In this document: in pieces, positions 34,992 through 43,967 of the stretch
How the letters are laid out: each line of letters starts with the position of its first letter
How positions within the stretch are numbered: the stretch's first letter is position 1
Origin: Oscillospiraceae bacterium
GTDB taxonomy: Bacteria > Bacillota > Clostridia > Oscillospirales > Ruminococcaceae
Reading direction: 5' to 3'
Assembly: GCA_016296505.1 (NCBI GenBank)
Contig: JAEDJD010000005.1
Location: forward strand, 46,779-110,778
Length of the DNA: 64,000 nucleotides
The notes under the pieces: model-generated
Seen by the model: the letters and a program-made list of their open reading frames with translations, nothing else
Database searches by the model: none
What the model was told of the DNA's origin: nothing
Position numbers and translations under genes: made by a program

Positions 34992-37385
34992 TTATTTCAG
35001 CTTCACAATGGTCACGCCATCCTCGCCCTCTCCATAAACGCCGAGCCGATAGGATTTGACCTGCTTCATACGCCGCAGATGATCATGAATGCCCTTGCGG
35101 AGCGCACCGGTTCCCTTACCGTGGATAATTGTGACTGTCTCAAAGCCGGAGAGCAGGGATCCGGCGATAAAGTTTTCGACCATCATAACGCCCTCATCGA
35201 CCGTACAGCCGCGGATATCCACCTCGTTTGCGGCAGCGCGTACTCCACCGGACTTTTTCTCAGACCGAACCACTGTCGTATGAATTTTCTTTTGTTCCTG
35301 CTTTTGCTTTGCCTGCACAGTCTTTTCGAGACGTAAATTTTCAATCGGCACACGCGTTTTCATCGCACCGATCTGCACTGTAACGACCTTTCCGCCCGGA
35401 TCGGCAACGACGGTACCGCTTCTGCCCATCGAAACAACCATCACGGAATCGCCGATCTGGAGCGCGCGCGGCAGCGTATAATCGCTCTGCTCATCGGTAT
35501 CTGAGTTTTCATAGAGCCGGTTAATCGTCTGATTCGACTGTGATTTTGCAGCGGCGATTCTCTGTGCAAAATCCGCTTGATCCTTTTGCTTTTTAAGATC
35601 GCGCAGTTCTTCCAGCAAGGCATTCGACTCAGTGACGGTCTGCTCAACAATACGTCTTGCCTGTAAGCGAATCCGATTCAATTCCTCCTCGCGGCGCTGT
35701 TCGAGCAATTCCGCCTGATCACGGATTTCCTTTTCATATTTTTCCGTACTTTCACGCAGTCGGGTCAATTCCGCAAGTTCTTTTTCATGCTCTGCTCTTG
35801 CGCGGTCAAGCTGCTCGACCGCCTTTTCAAAGCGTTGATTCTCGGTACTGACAAGCCTTCTGGCATGTGCAATGACATCCTCCGGCATACCGAGAGAACT
35901 GGAAATTGCGAATGCGTTGGATTTACCCGGCGAACCAATCACAAGCCGATAGGTAGGCTTCAGCGTTTCCAAATCAAATTCGCAGGAAGCGTTCTCGACA
36001 TCAGGCGTTTCCAGCGCATAGCGTTTCAGTTCCTGATAATGCGTTGTGACGATCATTGCCGCACCCTGCATCCGCAGACGCTCAATCATCGCAACAGCAA
36101 GAGCTGCACCCTCGACCGGATCCGTACCGGATCCCAGCTCATCCATCAGCACGAGCGTGCGATCGTCTGCCGTTTTGATAATCTCGATATCCTGCAAGGT
36201 ATGCGCGCTGAACGTCGAGAGATTGTATTCGATACTCTGACGGTCTCCGATATCCACGAGAATACGCTCGAAGCAGGCAACGCGGCTGCCATCGGCGGCA
36301 GGAATCATCAAACCGCACATCGCCATTGCGGTAAGCAGTCCGACTGTTTTCAGCGCAACCGTTTTACCGCCGGTATTCGGACCGGTGATAATCAGCGCAT
36401 GGAAATCTATACCTAGATTGATATTGATTGGCACGACAGTTTTCGGGTCAATCAGCGGATGCCGCGCATTTTTCAGCAGCATGGAGCCGTCGTCCGAGAC
36501 CTGCGGAATGATGCCTTTCTGCTGCGCACCGAGCGACGCCTTGGCAAAATAGAGGTTCAGCTCTGCCGCGATGTCGTAGCCCTGAAGCATAGGTTCTGCC
36601 GCAGCGCCGCACTCGGTACAGAGTTTCTGAATAATGCGCTCGACCTCCTCCTGCTCCTGCGTTTCGAGCAATCGGATATCGTTATTCGCGTCGACAATCG
36701 CCATCGGCTCGATGAAATAGGTCTGACCGGTCGCAGACGTATCATGAATCAGACCTGCCACATCGCCGCGATGCTCTGCTTTTACAGGAATGACATAACG
36801 CCCGTCACGAATGGTAATGATCTGTTCCTGCAAATAGGTCTGCATCGTCGAGGAACGGATCATCTTTTCCAGTTTTTCACGCAGCCGCAGTCCAGCCTGC
36901 GTAATCTTCCGCCGGATTGACGCAAGTGCAGGGCTTGCGGCATCTGCAAGACGTTCTTCGTTTTCGATGGAGCGCTCCAGCAGATCGGCAAGATACGGAT
37001 TCGGCTGCAAGCGCGCAAACAGATCGGAAAGCGTTGTCTGTACGGATTCGCAGTGGTCGTACCAGTCGGTGAGCGAAGAAATCTGCCGGAGAAGCCTTGC
37101 GATTTCCAATAGTTCCTTCAGCGAAACGCGCGCGCCGGACTGCGTTCTGCGGATTGCCGCGCAGACATCGGTGAAGCTGTCGAAGGACGGCGTACCAAAA
37201 CGTACCGAGAGCTGAAAAGCGTCCTCGGTCTGCTGCAACATATAGCGTACCCGTTCGGGGTCAGTCTCCGGAACGAGTGCACGCGCAAGTGATTTTGTTT
37301 TTTCATTGGCAGCTTCGGACGCTAGTTTTTCCAGTATCTTCTGCAATTCCAATGTTAAATAGTCTTGTGATAGCTGTGTATTCAT
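34992..37385 (-). CDS. mutS2: Endonuclease MutS2
   Basis: 797 residues. The MutS-like core has Walker A GPNTGGKTV and Walker B LVLMDELGSGTDP; there is no mismatch-recognition domain, as expected for MutS2. A long coiled coil (about 520-640, rich in Glu, Arg and Leu) leads to a C-terminal Smr nuclease domain with DIRG and IHGKGTGALRKG. MutS2 suppresses recombination and rescues stalled ribosomes in Bacillus. ATG 37385 has GGAG 9 bases upstream. It is 19 bases after the preceding small gene. Confidence 0.95.
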   Translation of the reverse strand: MNTQLSQDYLTLELQKILEKLASEAANEKTKSLARALVPETDPERVRYMLQQTEDAFQLSVRFGTPSFDSFTDVCAAIRRTQSGARVSLKELLEIARLLRQISSLTDWYDHCESVQTTLSDLFARLQPNPYLADLLERSIENEERLADAASPALASIRRKITQAGLRLREKLEKMIRSSTMQTYLQEQIITIRDGRYVIPVKAEHRGDVAGLIHDTSATGQTYFIEPMAIVDANNDIRLLETQEQEEVERIIQKLCTECGAAAEPMLQGYDIAAELNLYFAKASLGAQQKGIIPQVSDDGSMLLKNARHPLIDPKTVVPININLGIDFHALIITGPNTGGKTVALKTVGLLTAMAMCGLMIPAADGSRVACFERILVDIGDRQSIEYNLSTFSAHTLQDIEIIKTADDRTLVLMDELGSGTDPVEGAALAVAMIERLRMQGAAMIVTTHYQELKRYALETPDVENASCEFDLETLKPTYRLVIGSPGKSNAFAISSSLGMPEDVIAHARRLVSTENQRFEKAVEQLDRARAEHEKELAELTRLRESTEKYEKEIRDQAELLEQRREEELNRIRLQARRIVEQTVTESNALLEELRDLKKQKDQADFAQRIAAAKSQSNQTINRLYENSDTDEQSDYTLPRALQIGDSVMVVSMGRSGTVVADPGGKVVTVQIGAMKTRVPIENLRLEKTVQAKQKQEQKKIHTTVVRSEKKSGGVRAAANEVDIRGCTVDEGVMMVENFIAGSLLSGFETVTIIHGKGTGALRKGIHDHLRRMKQVKSYRLGVYGEGEDGVTIVKLK

Positions 37386-37404
37386 ATGTTTTGTCTCCAA
37401 ATCC

Positions 37405-37641
37405 TCATAGATCATCGAAATCATGATACATATTTTGTATTCGCCGTCGCGTATCCAGGTTTTTTGATATCGGGAAAATGCACTTCAACAGCATCAATAG
37501 CCCAAAGATCAGCTCGACAGCCGCTGCAATGACGGCTATGCGCGCAAGCCGATCTGTCGGAGGTCTGAACGGTTCTTCTTTGATACAAACGGTATGATTC
37601 TCCGTATTTTCCGCAATGTTGCTGTGTTTCTCCTCGGTCAT
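37405..37641 (-). CDS. Small single-pass membrane protein of unknown function
   Basis: 78 residues. Hydrophilic N-terminal 32 residues, one membrane helix (about 33-55: IAVIAAAVELIFGLLMLLKC), then a basic and acidic tail. AAAGGGG precedes the ATG. It lies just upstream of mutS2 in the same direction and is probably co-transcribed. I recognise no family. The 120 bases upstream, to 37764, hold no clear promoter. Confidence 0.6.
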   Translation of the reverse strand: MTEEKHSNIAENTENHTVCIKEEPFRPPTDRLARIAVIAAAVELIFGLLMLLKCIFPISKNLDTRRRIQNMYHDFDDL

Positions 37642-37764
37642 ACGGATTCCCCTTTCATCCGGTCGGCAGTGCCGGTCTCCATTTCGGGAATGTCAGTTGA
37701 CCAGAAATGCAGCCTGACTGCCCAACCGCAGCCGTAATAGGATAAATCTGAAGTTGTAACTACA

Positions 37765-39276
37765 TCAATAGAATTTCGCTTCAACATACGGTATTTTCAG
37801 AAAGCCGCCATATTCATATATTTCAATAGTATCTGATATATCACAGTTATTGTATTCTTCATATGATACCTTCAGTTGAGCTGATTCTTTATTTTTAAGC
37901 TCAACATCTATGTAATATGATCTTCCACCCTTATAGCCTGAATACGAACGCTTATCAATAATTACTGTGTCATATACATACGGTTCTGAAAAATCAAATC
38001 TGTAGTTGATAGTTGATACTGCGGAAAACGATAATGCAGCTGCTATCATTATAGAGGGTAAAAATGCTTTTTTACTGCCTGAAACAAGCAAAAGTATTAA
38101 AGAAATTACAGCACTGATGACAAGGCTTATCATAATATAACGAAAATATTCGGTCATATCTGTAACGAAAACAAAAATCAGATTAACGAATAAAGGAAGA
38201 ATAAGTGATTTTGGTATATTCGGAGTAATAGCTAAAAATTCATTGCTTTCGTCACCTTTGTGGTAATCATCCATCGTAAATTCACTACTGTTAAGAAAAT
38301 AAATAATCAATACAGTGACAGGAATAATAATTGAAACAATAGCAAATAGGCTTTGAATTTCATAAACAGGAATACAGATTGAAAGTATTGTTGAAATATA
38401 ATACATGGTGTTCAGCAGAATATATGCTATTCTGGTTTTTCCTAATTTTTTGAAAGCCTCTGAATAAGGGACTCTCTTTTTTGATTCACCATTGAAATAA
38501 ATGATTTTCTTTACAGATTTAAAAAACTTACGAATAAATGTGTCTGAAATTTCGGAAACAGGATAGAAATATCTGTTGTTATATTTCTTTTTTTCGCCTG
38601 TATCAAGCATTATTATTCCATTATTTTTGAGTACTGTATTTTCTGCACTCTTATCAGAATATTCTATTTTTTTTACAGACGAAAAATTAATTCTATAATC
38701 TTTTGAATTGTATTTTTTGCAGGAATCTATATTGTTAAAATCAGTTATAAGTGATTCTTCAATAAATCCTGTGCCATCATCTTTTATTTTAAGATAATGA
38801 ATATAGAACGAGTTTTTTCCTTTTATAACCTGAACAAGTTTGTGAATATAAGTTTCAGCTATATAATAATTATTCGTACTCAATTGACTGTAAGAATTGG
38901 AGATATCATGTGGTATGCCATTTGTATATAGTGATGATTTATCGGCAGATTTAACCTTGAAATCTCTGTTAGGATAAGTCTTTTGATAGTAACTCCTGAA
39001 ATTCTTGATTTTAAAAGCAATGACTAATAATATCAACGGAATTGATACTAAAGCCATAGCAATATCATTTAACAGCACAAAGGCAGTTAGTACGAATAAT
39101 AAAAATATTCCAACAAGAAAGCCTATACCTTTTATCAGGCTCTTTCCTATAAATTTCAAAAGCGGATGCTTTTTTCTCATGCCGAGAGTATATTTGTCAG
39201 GGATTTTTAAGTCTTTGTTTTTCATCTTATTATCTCGAAAATGGTTGTTTTCTTCTTCTACATTGCTATTTATCAT
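37765..39276 (-). CDS. AT-rich orphan membrane protein, likely horizontally acquired
   Basis: About 503 residues from ATG 39276; 39339 and an internal ATG (MKNKDLK) are alternatives, as no start has a good ribosome site. Membrane helices: two near 50-95, two near 285-330 and three near 360-440. Between them is a soluble Lys/Tyr/Asn/Ser-rich domain (about 110-270), and at the C-terminus a beta-rich extracellular-like segment (about 450-500). Codon use is strikingly A/T-rich (Lys AAA, Ile ATA/ATT, Asn AAT), unlike all neighbours. This marks it as foreign DNA inserted between nadC and the mutS2 run. I recognise no family. Confidence 0.75.
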   Translation of the reverse strand: MINSNVEEENNHFRDNKMKNKDLKIPDKYTLGMRKKHPLLKFIGKSLIKGIGFLVGIFLLFVLTAFVLLNDIAMALVSIPLILLVIAFKIKNFRSYYQKTYPNRDFKVKSADKSSLYTNGIPHDISNSYSQLSTNNYYIAETYIHKLVQVIKGKNSFYIHYLKIKDDGTGFIEESLITDFNNIDSCKKYNSKDYRINFSSVKKIEYSDKSAENTVLKNNGIIMLDTGEKKKYNNRYFYPVSEISDTFIRKFFKSVKKIIYFNGESKKRVPYSEAFKKLGKTRIAYILLNTMYYISTILSICIPVYEIQSLFAIVSIIIPVTVLIIYFLNSSEFTMDDYHKGDESNEFLAITPNIPKSLILPLFVNLIFVFVTDMTEYFRYIMISLVISAVISLILLLVSGSKKAFLPSIMIAAALSFSAVSTINYRFDFSEPYVYDTVIIDKRSYSGYKGGRSYYIDVELKNKESAQLKVSYEEYNNCDISDTIEIYEYGGFLKIPYVEAKFY

Positions 39277-39373
39277 CTCAATAAATTCCGATTTATCGCA
39301 ATCACAACTGCGGAAACAATCAGATCTTAAGCATTCCAAACGACGCCGGAAATCTTTCGATCAACGGCTGGCG

Positions 39374-40216
39374 TCACTGCGCGCCCCATTTCATGGAGAT
39401 GTCGAAGGCTTTGACGCTATGGGTGAGCGCACCGATTGAAATAATATCCACACCGGTCTCCGCAACGCCGCGCAGCGTCTCATGCGTAATACCGCCGGAC
39501 GCCTCCAGCAGCGCTCTGCCGTCCGTGACGCGGACAGCCTCTTTCATGGTCTCATTATCCATATTATCGAGCATGATGATATCGGCTTTCGCCTCGATCG
39601 CCTGCCGCAGTTCATCGAGCGTTCGCACTTCAACTTCTATGCGAACCATATGTCCAATATGCTGCCGCAGCTGCGTGATTGCAGGCAGAATGCCGCCGCA
39701 AGCGTCAATATGATTATCCTTGAGCATTGCGCCATCGGAGAGATTGAAGCGATGATTCTTGCCGCCGCCGCAGCGCACCGCGTATTTCTGCATCGCGCGG
39801 ATGCCGACCATGCACTTACGCGTATCGGCAATCGACGCGTTCGTTCCTGCAACAATATCCACACATTTTCGCGTTTCGGTTGCAATACCGGAAAGATGCT
39901 GCAGCAAATTAAGCGCCGTGCGTTCGCCTTTCAGCAGCGTGCGCGTTTTGCCGTGCATGACAGCAAGGATATCGCCATATTTGACCTTGTCTCCATCCTT
40001 TGCTTTTGCGGTAAAACTGACGCCCTCTCCGACTAATGCAAAGACGCGCGCCGCAATATCCATACCGCACAGCACACCGCTGTCTTTTGCCATAAGATAC
40101 GCGTCAGATTCATGATTTTCGTCAAGCAGAAAATCGGTTGTTACATCCATACCAGTGATATCCTCATGCAGCGCACGCAGGATCACTTCGTCAACATAAG
40201 ATTGCAGCAGCTCCAT
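39374..40216 (-). CDS. nadC: Nicotinate-nucleotide pyrophosphorylase (quinolinate phosphoribosyltransferase)
   Basis: 280 residues. Family blocks: DVTTDFLLDENHESDAYLM, LLKGERTALNLLQHLSGIAT, DTRKCMVGIRAMQKYAVRCG and VEVRTLDELRQAIEAKADII. It converts quinolinate and PRPP to nicotinate mononucleotide in de novo NAD synthesis. Its ATG overlaps the nadB stop (TAATG), so the pair is translationally coupled. TRKCMVGIRA differs slightly from the usual TRKTTPGLR, but the Arg and Lys positions are kept. Confidence 0.95.
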   Translation of the reverse strand: MELLQSYVDEVILRALHEDITGMDVTTDFLLDENHESDAYLMAKDSGVLCGMDIAARVFALVGEGVSFTAKAKDGDKVKYGDILAVMHGKTRTLLKGERTALNLLQHLSGIATETRKCVDIVAGTNASIADTRKCMVGIRAMQKYAVRCGGGKNHRFNLSDGAMLKDNHIDACGGILPAITQLRQHIGHMVRIEVEVRTLDELRQAIEAKADIIMLDNMDNETMKEAVRVTDGRALLEASGGITHETLRGVAETGVDIISIGALTHSVKAFDISMKWGAQ

Positions 40217-41676
40217 TATAATTGCTCCTCCAGAATTAAGTATGCGCAGGTTGCCTGAGACTTGGCTTCCAGATAATCCAGATCCATTTTCCAGTCCTCA
40301 CAGGCAATCAGCTGAATCAGCTCCGTCACGCGGTCATAAGCAGCGCGCATATGCTCGGTATTTGGAATCACGAAATAGTTTTCCTGTAAGATTTTGCGCA
40401 ATTCCGTGCGAATGCCGTGCGGAATCGGCTCTGTTGCAGTCACGGGTTTCAATTCTCCGCGGACATAACGCGGCGTAATGGCGTCAGCTTCTCTGGCAAT
40501 TTCCTCGGCAGCTCGGCGCGAAAAGACAAGCGCTTCAAGCAGGCTGTTGCTTGCAAGACGATTATTTCCATGAACGCCGGTATGTGCACATTCTCCGCAG
40601 GCATAAAGACGATCAACGCGCGTCTGCGCATTGGCGTTGACATCAATACCGCCCATGAGATAATGCTGGCAGGGATAGATCGGCACAGGCTCTTTGGTAA
40701 GATCGTAGCCCTGTTCCAGCAGCTTATTACAGATCTTCGGAAATCTTGCTCGGACGACTTCCGGCGCTTCATGCGAAATATCCAGCCAGAAATCCTTGGA
40801 GCCGGTACGCTGACTTTCCAGAATGATCGCGTGAGATACAACGTCGCGCGGCGCAAGCTCCAGACGGTCATCATACCGATGCATAAAGCGTTCCATATTG
40901 CAGTTACGGAGAAATGCGCCCTCACCGCGCACCGCCTCGGAGATCAGGAAGCATTCGCGCGTATGCTTGCTGTTGAATGCAGTCGGATGGAACTGAATCA
41001 GCGAAAGATTCTTGATACGCGCACCAAGCTCATACGCAATGCGGATACCGTCACCGGTTGCAATCGCGGAGTTGGTGGTATATTCGTAAACGCGTCCGAT
41101 GCCGCCGGTCGCCATAATCAGGAAATGGCAGTCCACCGTGAAAAGCGCGTCCTTTCGCAGCAATTCAACGGTAAAGCCCGTTTCGGTTTTCACGGCGCGG
41201 CTCATGACTGTAAAATCCGCGATTGTCACATTCGGCAATGTTTCGACCTGTGCAAGCAAACCGCAAAGAATCTCTGCGCCTGTCGAATCACGGTAATGAA
41301 AAATACGTCTGCGGCAGTGACCGCCTTCGAGTGTGCGATCATAGTCGCCGTCGGCATTTCGATCGAATTTCACGCCGTATTCCACAAGTCGTTCAATATC
41401 CTGCGCGGCCTCGGAAACGAGAATCTGCAATGTTTTGGGGTTATTGGTAAAAGCGCCGGCAATGCGAGTATCATTGGCATGGAGTTCGATATTATCGTCG
41501 GGAGAATTCCAGACGCCGGCAATACCGCCCTGTGCAAGCGCAGAGTTACAAAGCGTTGCCTCACGCTTCGCGAGCAGCAGCACGCGCAAATGAGAAGGCA
41601 GATGCAGTGCTGCATAACAGCCGGCAGCACCGGCGCCGGCGATGACAACATCATAATTTTGTGCAAACTCTATCAT
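40216..41676 (-). CDS. nadB: L-aspartate oxidase
   Basis: 486 residues. N-terminal FAD-binding VVIAGAGAAGCYAAL; active-site region LAQGGIAGVW, ATGGIGRVYEYTTN, IQFHPTAF and HYLMGGIDVN; then CGECAHTGVHGNNRLASNSL, the second FAD motif. It oxidises aspartate to iminoaspartate, which quinolinate synthase (NadA) condenses. nadA is not in this window, though nadA-nadB-nadC is the usual order. AAAGGAG lies 8 bases before ATG 41676. The promoter is strong and flanked by palindromes. Confidence 0.96.
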   Translation of the reverse strand: MIEFAQNYDVVIAGAGAAGCYAALHLPSHLRVLLLAKREATLCNSALAQGGIAGVWNSPDDNIELHANDTRIAGAFTNNPKTLQILVSEAAQDIERLVEYGVKFDRNADGDYDRTLEGGHCRRRIFHYRDSTGAEILCGLLAQVETLPNVTIADFTVMSRAVKTETGFTVELLRKDALFTVDCHFLIMATGGIGRVYEYTTNSAIATGDGIRIAYELGARIKNLSLIQFHPTAFNSKHTRECFLISEAVRGEGAFLRNCNMERFMHRYDDRLELAPRDVVSHAIILESQRTGSKDFWLDISHEAPEVVRARFPKICNKLLEQGYDLTKEPVPIYPCQHYLMGGIDVNANAQTRVDRLYACGECAHTGVHGNNRLASNSLLEALVFSRRAAEEIAREADAITPRYVRGELKPVTATEPIPHGIRTELRKILQENYFVIPNTEHMRAAYDRVTELIQLIACEDWKMDLDYLEAKSQATCAYLILEEQL

Positions 41677-41696
41677 AGGAGTAGCTCCTTTGAAAG

Positions 41697-41714
41697 TATA
41701 ATACCTTTATTATA
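41697..41714. promoter_or_regulatory. Palindrome overlapping the nadB -10 box
   Basis: On the minus strand TATAATA-AAGG-TATTATA: 7-base arms, the upstream arm being the -10 hexamer itself. A repressor bound here would block transcription of nadBC. Confidence 0.4.
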
Positions 41715-41737
41715 CCACTTTCCGACAAAAAATTCAA
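41709..41737 (-). promoter_or_regulatory. Promoter of nadB-nadC
   Basis: TTGAAT (41732-41737), 17-base spacer, TATAAT (41709-41714) on the minus strand, about 30 bases before nadB. Confidence 0.8.
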
Positions 41738-41743
41738 GACAAT

Positions 41744-41758
41744 TCTGCACAGTGCAGA
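41744..41758. promoter_or_regulatory. Palindrome just upstream of the nadB -35 box
   Basis: TCTGCAC-A-GTGCAGA, perfect 7-base arms, 6 bases upstream of the -35 hexamer; a plausible regulator site. Confidence 0.35.
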
Positions 41759-41912
41759 CGGTACTGGCACTGAACCAGTTTTTTTGTCAAATCGCACAGA
41801 AATGACGACGTTGAACAAATGGGAAGCAGACTTTTTCTATGCAAAATGGCGGAGGACATATCGGAACACCCCGATGCAGAATTTCTGCAAGACAATCCCG
41901 ATGGACCCACAG

Positions 41913-41954
41913 CAAAAAGCCGCCTGAATCGCATTGTTCGCAATTCAGACGGCA
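41913..41954 (-). terminator. Rho-independent terminator of the DAHP synthase gene
   Basis: On the minus strand GCCGTCTGAATTGCG pairs with CGATTCAGGCGGC and is followed by TTTTTGCT. It separates the DAHP synthase gene from nadB. Confidence 0.85.
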
Positions 41955-41971
41955 TGATTTGATATAAATCA

Positions 41972-43003
41972 TTACAGCATTTCCGCAATTTCCAGAATCA
42001 GGCGTTCGGATTTTTCCCAACCGAGGCAAGGATCGGTAATCGACTTGCCATAGCAGCAGCCATCAACCTTTTGTGCGCCGTCCTCGATATAGCTTTCGAT
42101 CATGAAGCCCTTGACGAGTTTCTTGATCTCATTGTTATAGCGACGCATATGGAGCACTTCCTTACAGATACGCGGCTGCTCCAGCGGATTCTTTCCGGAA
42201 TTGGCATGGTTGGTATCAATAATCGCCGCCGGATTTGCAAATTCGCCGGCTGCGTAAAGCGAAGCAAGCATTGCAATATCCTCGTAGTGATAATTCGGGA
42301 GCGACTGCCCATGCTTATTGAGATATCCACGCATGATCGCGTGTGCAAGCGGATTGCCCTTGGAGTGCACCGCCCAGCCGCGATAAATAAAGGAATGCCC
42401 ATGCTGTGCAGCTGTGATCGCATTCATCATGACCGAAAGATCGCCTGCCGTCGGATTTTTCATGCCGACAGGGATATCCAAACCGCTTGATACCAGACGA
42501 TGCTCCTGATTTTCGACCGAACGCGCGCCAACTGCAACATATGCAAGCAGATCGTCAAGATATCTGTAATTATCCGGATAAAGCATCTCGTCTGCGCAGG
42601 AAAAACCGGTCTCTTTGAGCGCGCGCATATGCAGCTCACGCGTTGCAATAATACCCTTGAAAACATCCGGCTTTGCATTCGGATCGGGTTGATGCAGCAG
42701 ACCCTTGTAGCCGGCACCGGTTGTACGCGGTTTATTGGTATAGATACGCGGAATGATAAAAATTTCGTTCTTCACCTGCTCCTGCACCTTCCGCAGACGG
42801 GAGATATAATCAAGAACAGAATCCGCATGATCTGCCGAGCAAGGACCGATAATCAGAATCAGTCTGTCATCCTTTCCCGAAAAAATGTCACGAATTTCCG
42901 CTGCACGCTGCTGTACAATCTCTGCCATTTCGGGTGTTACGGGATACATTTCCTTTGTTTCCTTCGGAATCGTCAGCTTACGTTCAAATTCAAGATTCAT
43001 CAT
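41972..43003 (-). CDS. aroF: 3-deoxy-7-phosphoheptulonate synthase (type I, AroF/G/H class)
   Basis: 343 residues. Characteristic blocks: LIIGPCSADHADSVLDYISRL, RIYTNKPRTTGAGYKGLLHQP, GARSVENQEHRLVSSGLDIPVGMKNPT (listed here in parts) and IDTNHANSGK. It condenses phosphoenolpyruvate and erythrose 4-phosphate, the first step of aromatic amino-acid synthesis. GGAGG is 10 bases before the first of two adjacent ATGs. It has its own promoter, so it is separate from the trpB-trpA unit upstream, but the grouping is functional. Which aromatic end product inhibits it cannot be read by eye. Confidence 0.93.
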   Translation of the reverse strand: MMNLEFERKLTIPKETKEMYPVTPEMAEIVQQRAAEIRDIFSGKDDRLILIIGPCSADHADSVLDYISRLRKVQEQVKNEIFIIPRIYTNKPRTTGAGYKGLLHQPDPNAKPDVFKGIIATRELHMRALKETGFSCADEMLYPDNYRYLDDLLAYVAVGARSVENQEHRLVSSGLDIPVGMKNPTAGDLSVMMNAITAAQHGHSFIYRGWAVHSKGNPLAHAIMRGYLNKHGQSLPNYHYEDIAMLASLYAAGEFANPAAIIDTNHANSGKNPLEQPRICKEVLHMRRYNNEIKKLVKGFMIESYIEDGAQKVDGCCYGKSITDPCLGWEKSERLILEIAEML

Positions 43004-43051
43004 GACTTCAGTTCCTCCATTCTAGCGATGTGTCTGTCACATTCTAGATAC

Positions 43052-43080
43052 AGTATAACTCTTTTTTGTCTGAACGTCAA
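43052..43080 (-). promoter_or_regulatory. Promoter of the DAHP synthase gene
   Basis: TTGACG (43075-43080), 17-base spacer, TATACT (43052-43057) on the minus strand, about 50 bases before the start. Confidence 0.8.
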
Positions 43081-43083
43081 CCC

Positions 43084-43105
43084 TTTAACGCGCAAAAGCG
43101 TTAAA
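43084..43105. terminator. Small hairpin between trpA and the DAHP synthase promoter
   Basis: TTAACGC / GCGTTAA with a 6-base loop, no T tract downstream on the minus strand. It may be a weak end for trpA transcripts or an operator next to the -35 box. Confidence 0.3.
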
Positions 43106-43211
43106 ATGTTAAAATTCAAAGTCCAATTCAACGGATTTCAATGCAATTTGCCAACATTCGACTTGCAAAAGCACGAAAATACAGGCTTGACTTCTGATTC
43201 GATATGGCTGA

Positions 43212-43967
43212 TTACTTGTTCATTGTCCGTTTCATTGCCTGAACAAAATCTCCGGCAGGCGCTGCAGCGTCTCTGCCGTACCGTCCGATCTGCTCGACAA
43301 TCGCAGAATTGAGAATCACGCCATCCGCAGCCTGTGCCAGTGCCGTCTGATCCAAATTGGAATCGCCGCATTCGATTGCGCACGGAATATCCGTATATCT
43401 GCGAATTTCAGCGGTTAATTCATCGAGGTCGGTCTGATTTCCAAGGATCGCATTAGAAGCTATGTAGATAAAGCCCTCGGCATCCTTTGCAATCTCCGCA
43501 ATACGATTTGCCGAAGTCGGCGCAATCTGCGAAATAAAGTCCACGCCATGGCTTCTGCAAATCGGAACGAACTCATCTTTTTCCTCCATCGGCACATCAG
43601 GCAGAATCACGCCGTCTATACCAACTTCAGCACATTTGCTTACAAAACGCTCAATGCCATAAGAAAAGACAACATTCGCATAGGTCATAACGATGAGCGG
43701 CACCGTAACGTCCCTGCGCAGTTCGCGCACGAAGTCAAAGATTTTATCCGTCGTGACGCCGCCCGCAAGCGCACGGATGCTTGCGCTCTGAACAACCGGT
43801 CCTTCGGCAGTGGGATCTGAAAACGGGATACCCAGTTCGATCAAATCGGCACCGGCGTCCGCCATTGCACGGATGATCGTTCCGGTCGTTGCGAGATCAG
43901 GATCGCCGCAGGTAATAAACGGAATGACCGCCTTACCGTTTTTGAAAGCATTGCGGATGTTACTCAT
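43212..43967 (-). CDS. trpA: Tryptophan synthase alpha chain
   Basis: 251 residues. The family signature LIELGIPFSDPTAEGPVVQ contains the catalytic Glu and Asp region; DGVILPDVPMEE and IAPTSANRI follow. It cleaves indole-3-glycerol phosphate and passes indole to the beta chain. ATG 43967 follows GGGGAGAAT and overlaps the trpB stop by 8 bases, giving coupling. Compared with a typical 265 residues it is slightly short, but all core blocks are present. Confidence 0.95.
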   Translation of the reverse strand: MSNIRNAFKNGKAVIPFITCGDPDLATTGTIIRAMADAGADLIELGIPFSDPTAEGPVVQSASIRALAGGVTTDKIFDFVRELRRDVTVPLIVMTYANVVFSYGIERFVSKCAEVGIDGVILPDVPMEEKDEFVPICRSHGVDFISQIAPTSANRIAEIAKDAEGFIYIASNAILGNQTDLDELTAEIRRYTDIPCAIECGDSNLDQTALAQAADGVILNSAIVEQIGRYGRDAAAPAGDFVQAMKRTMNK

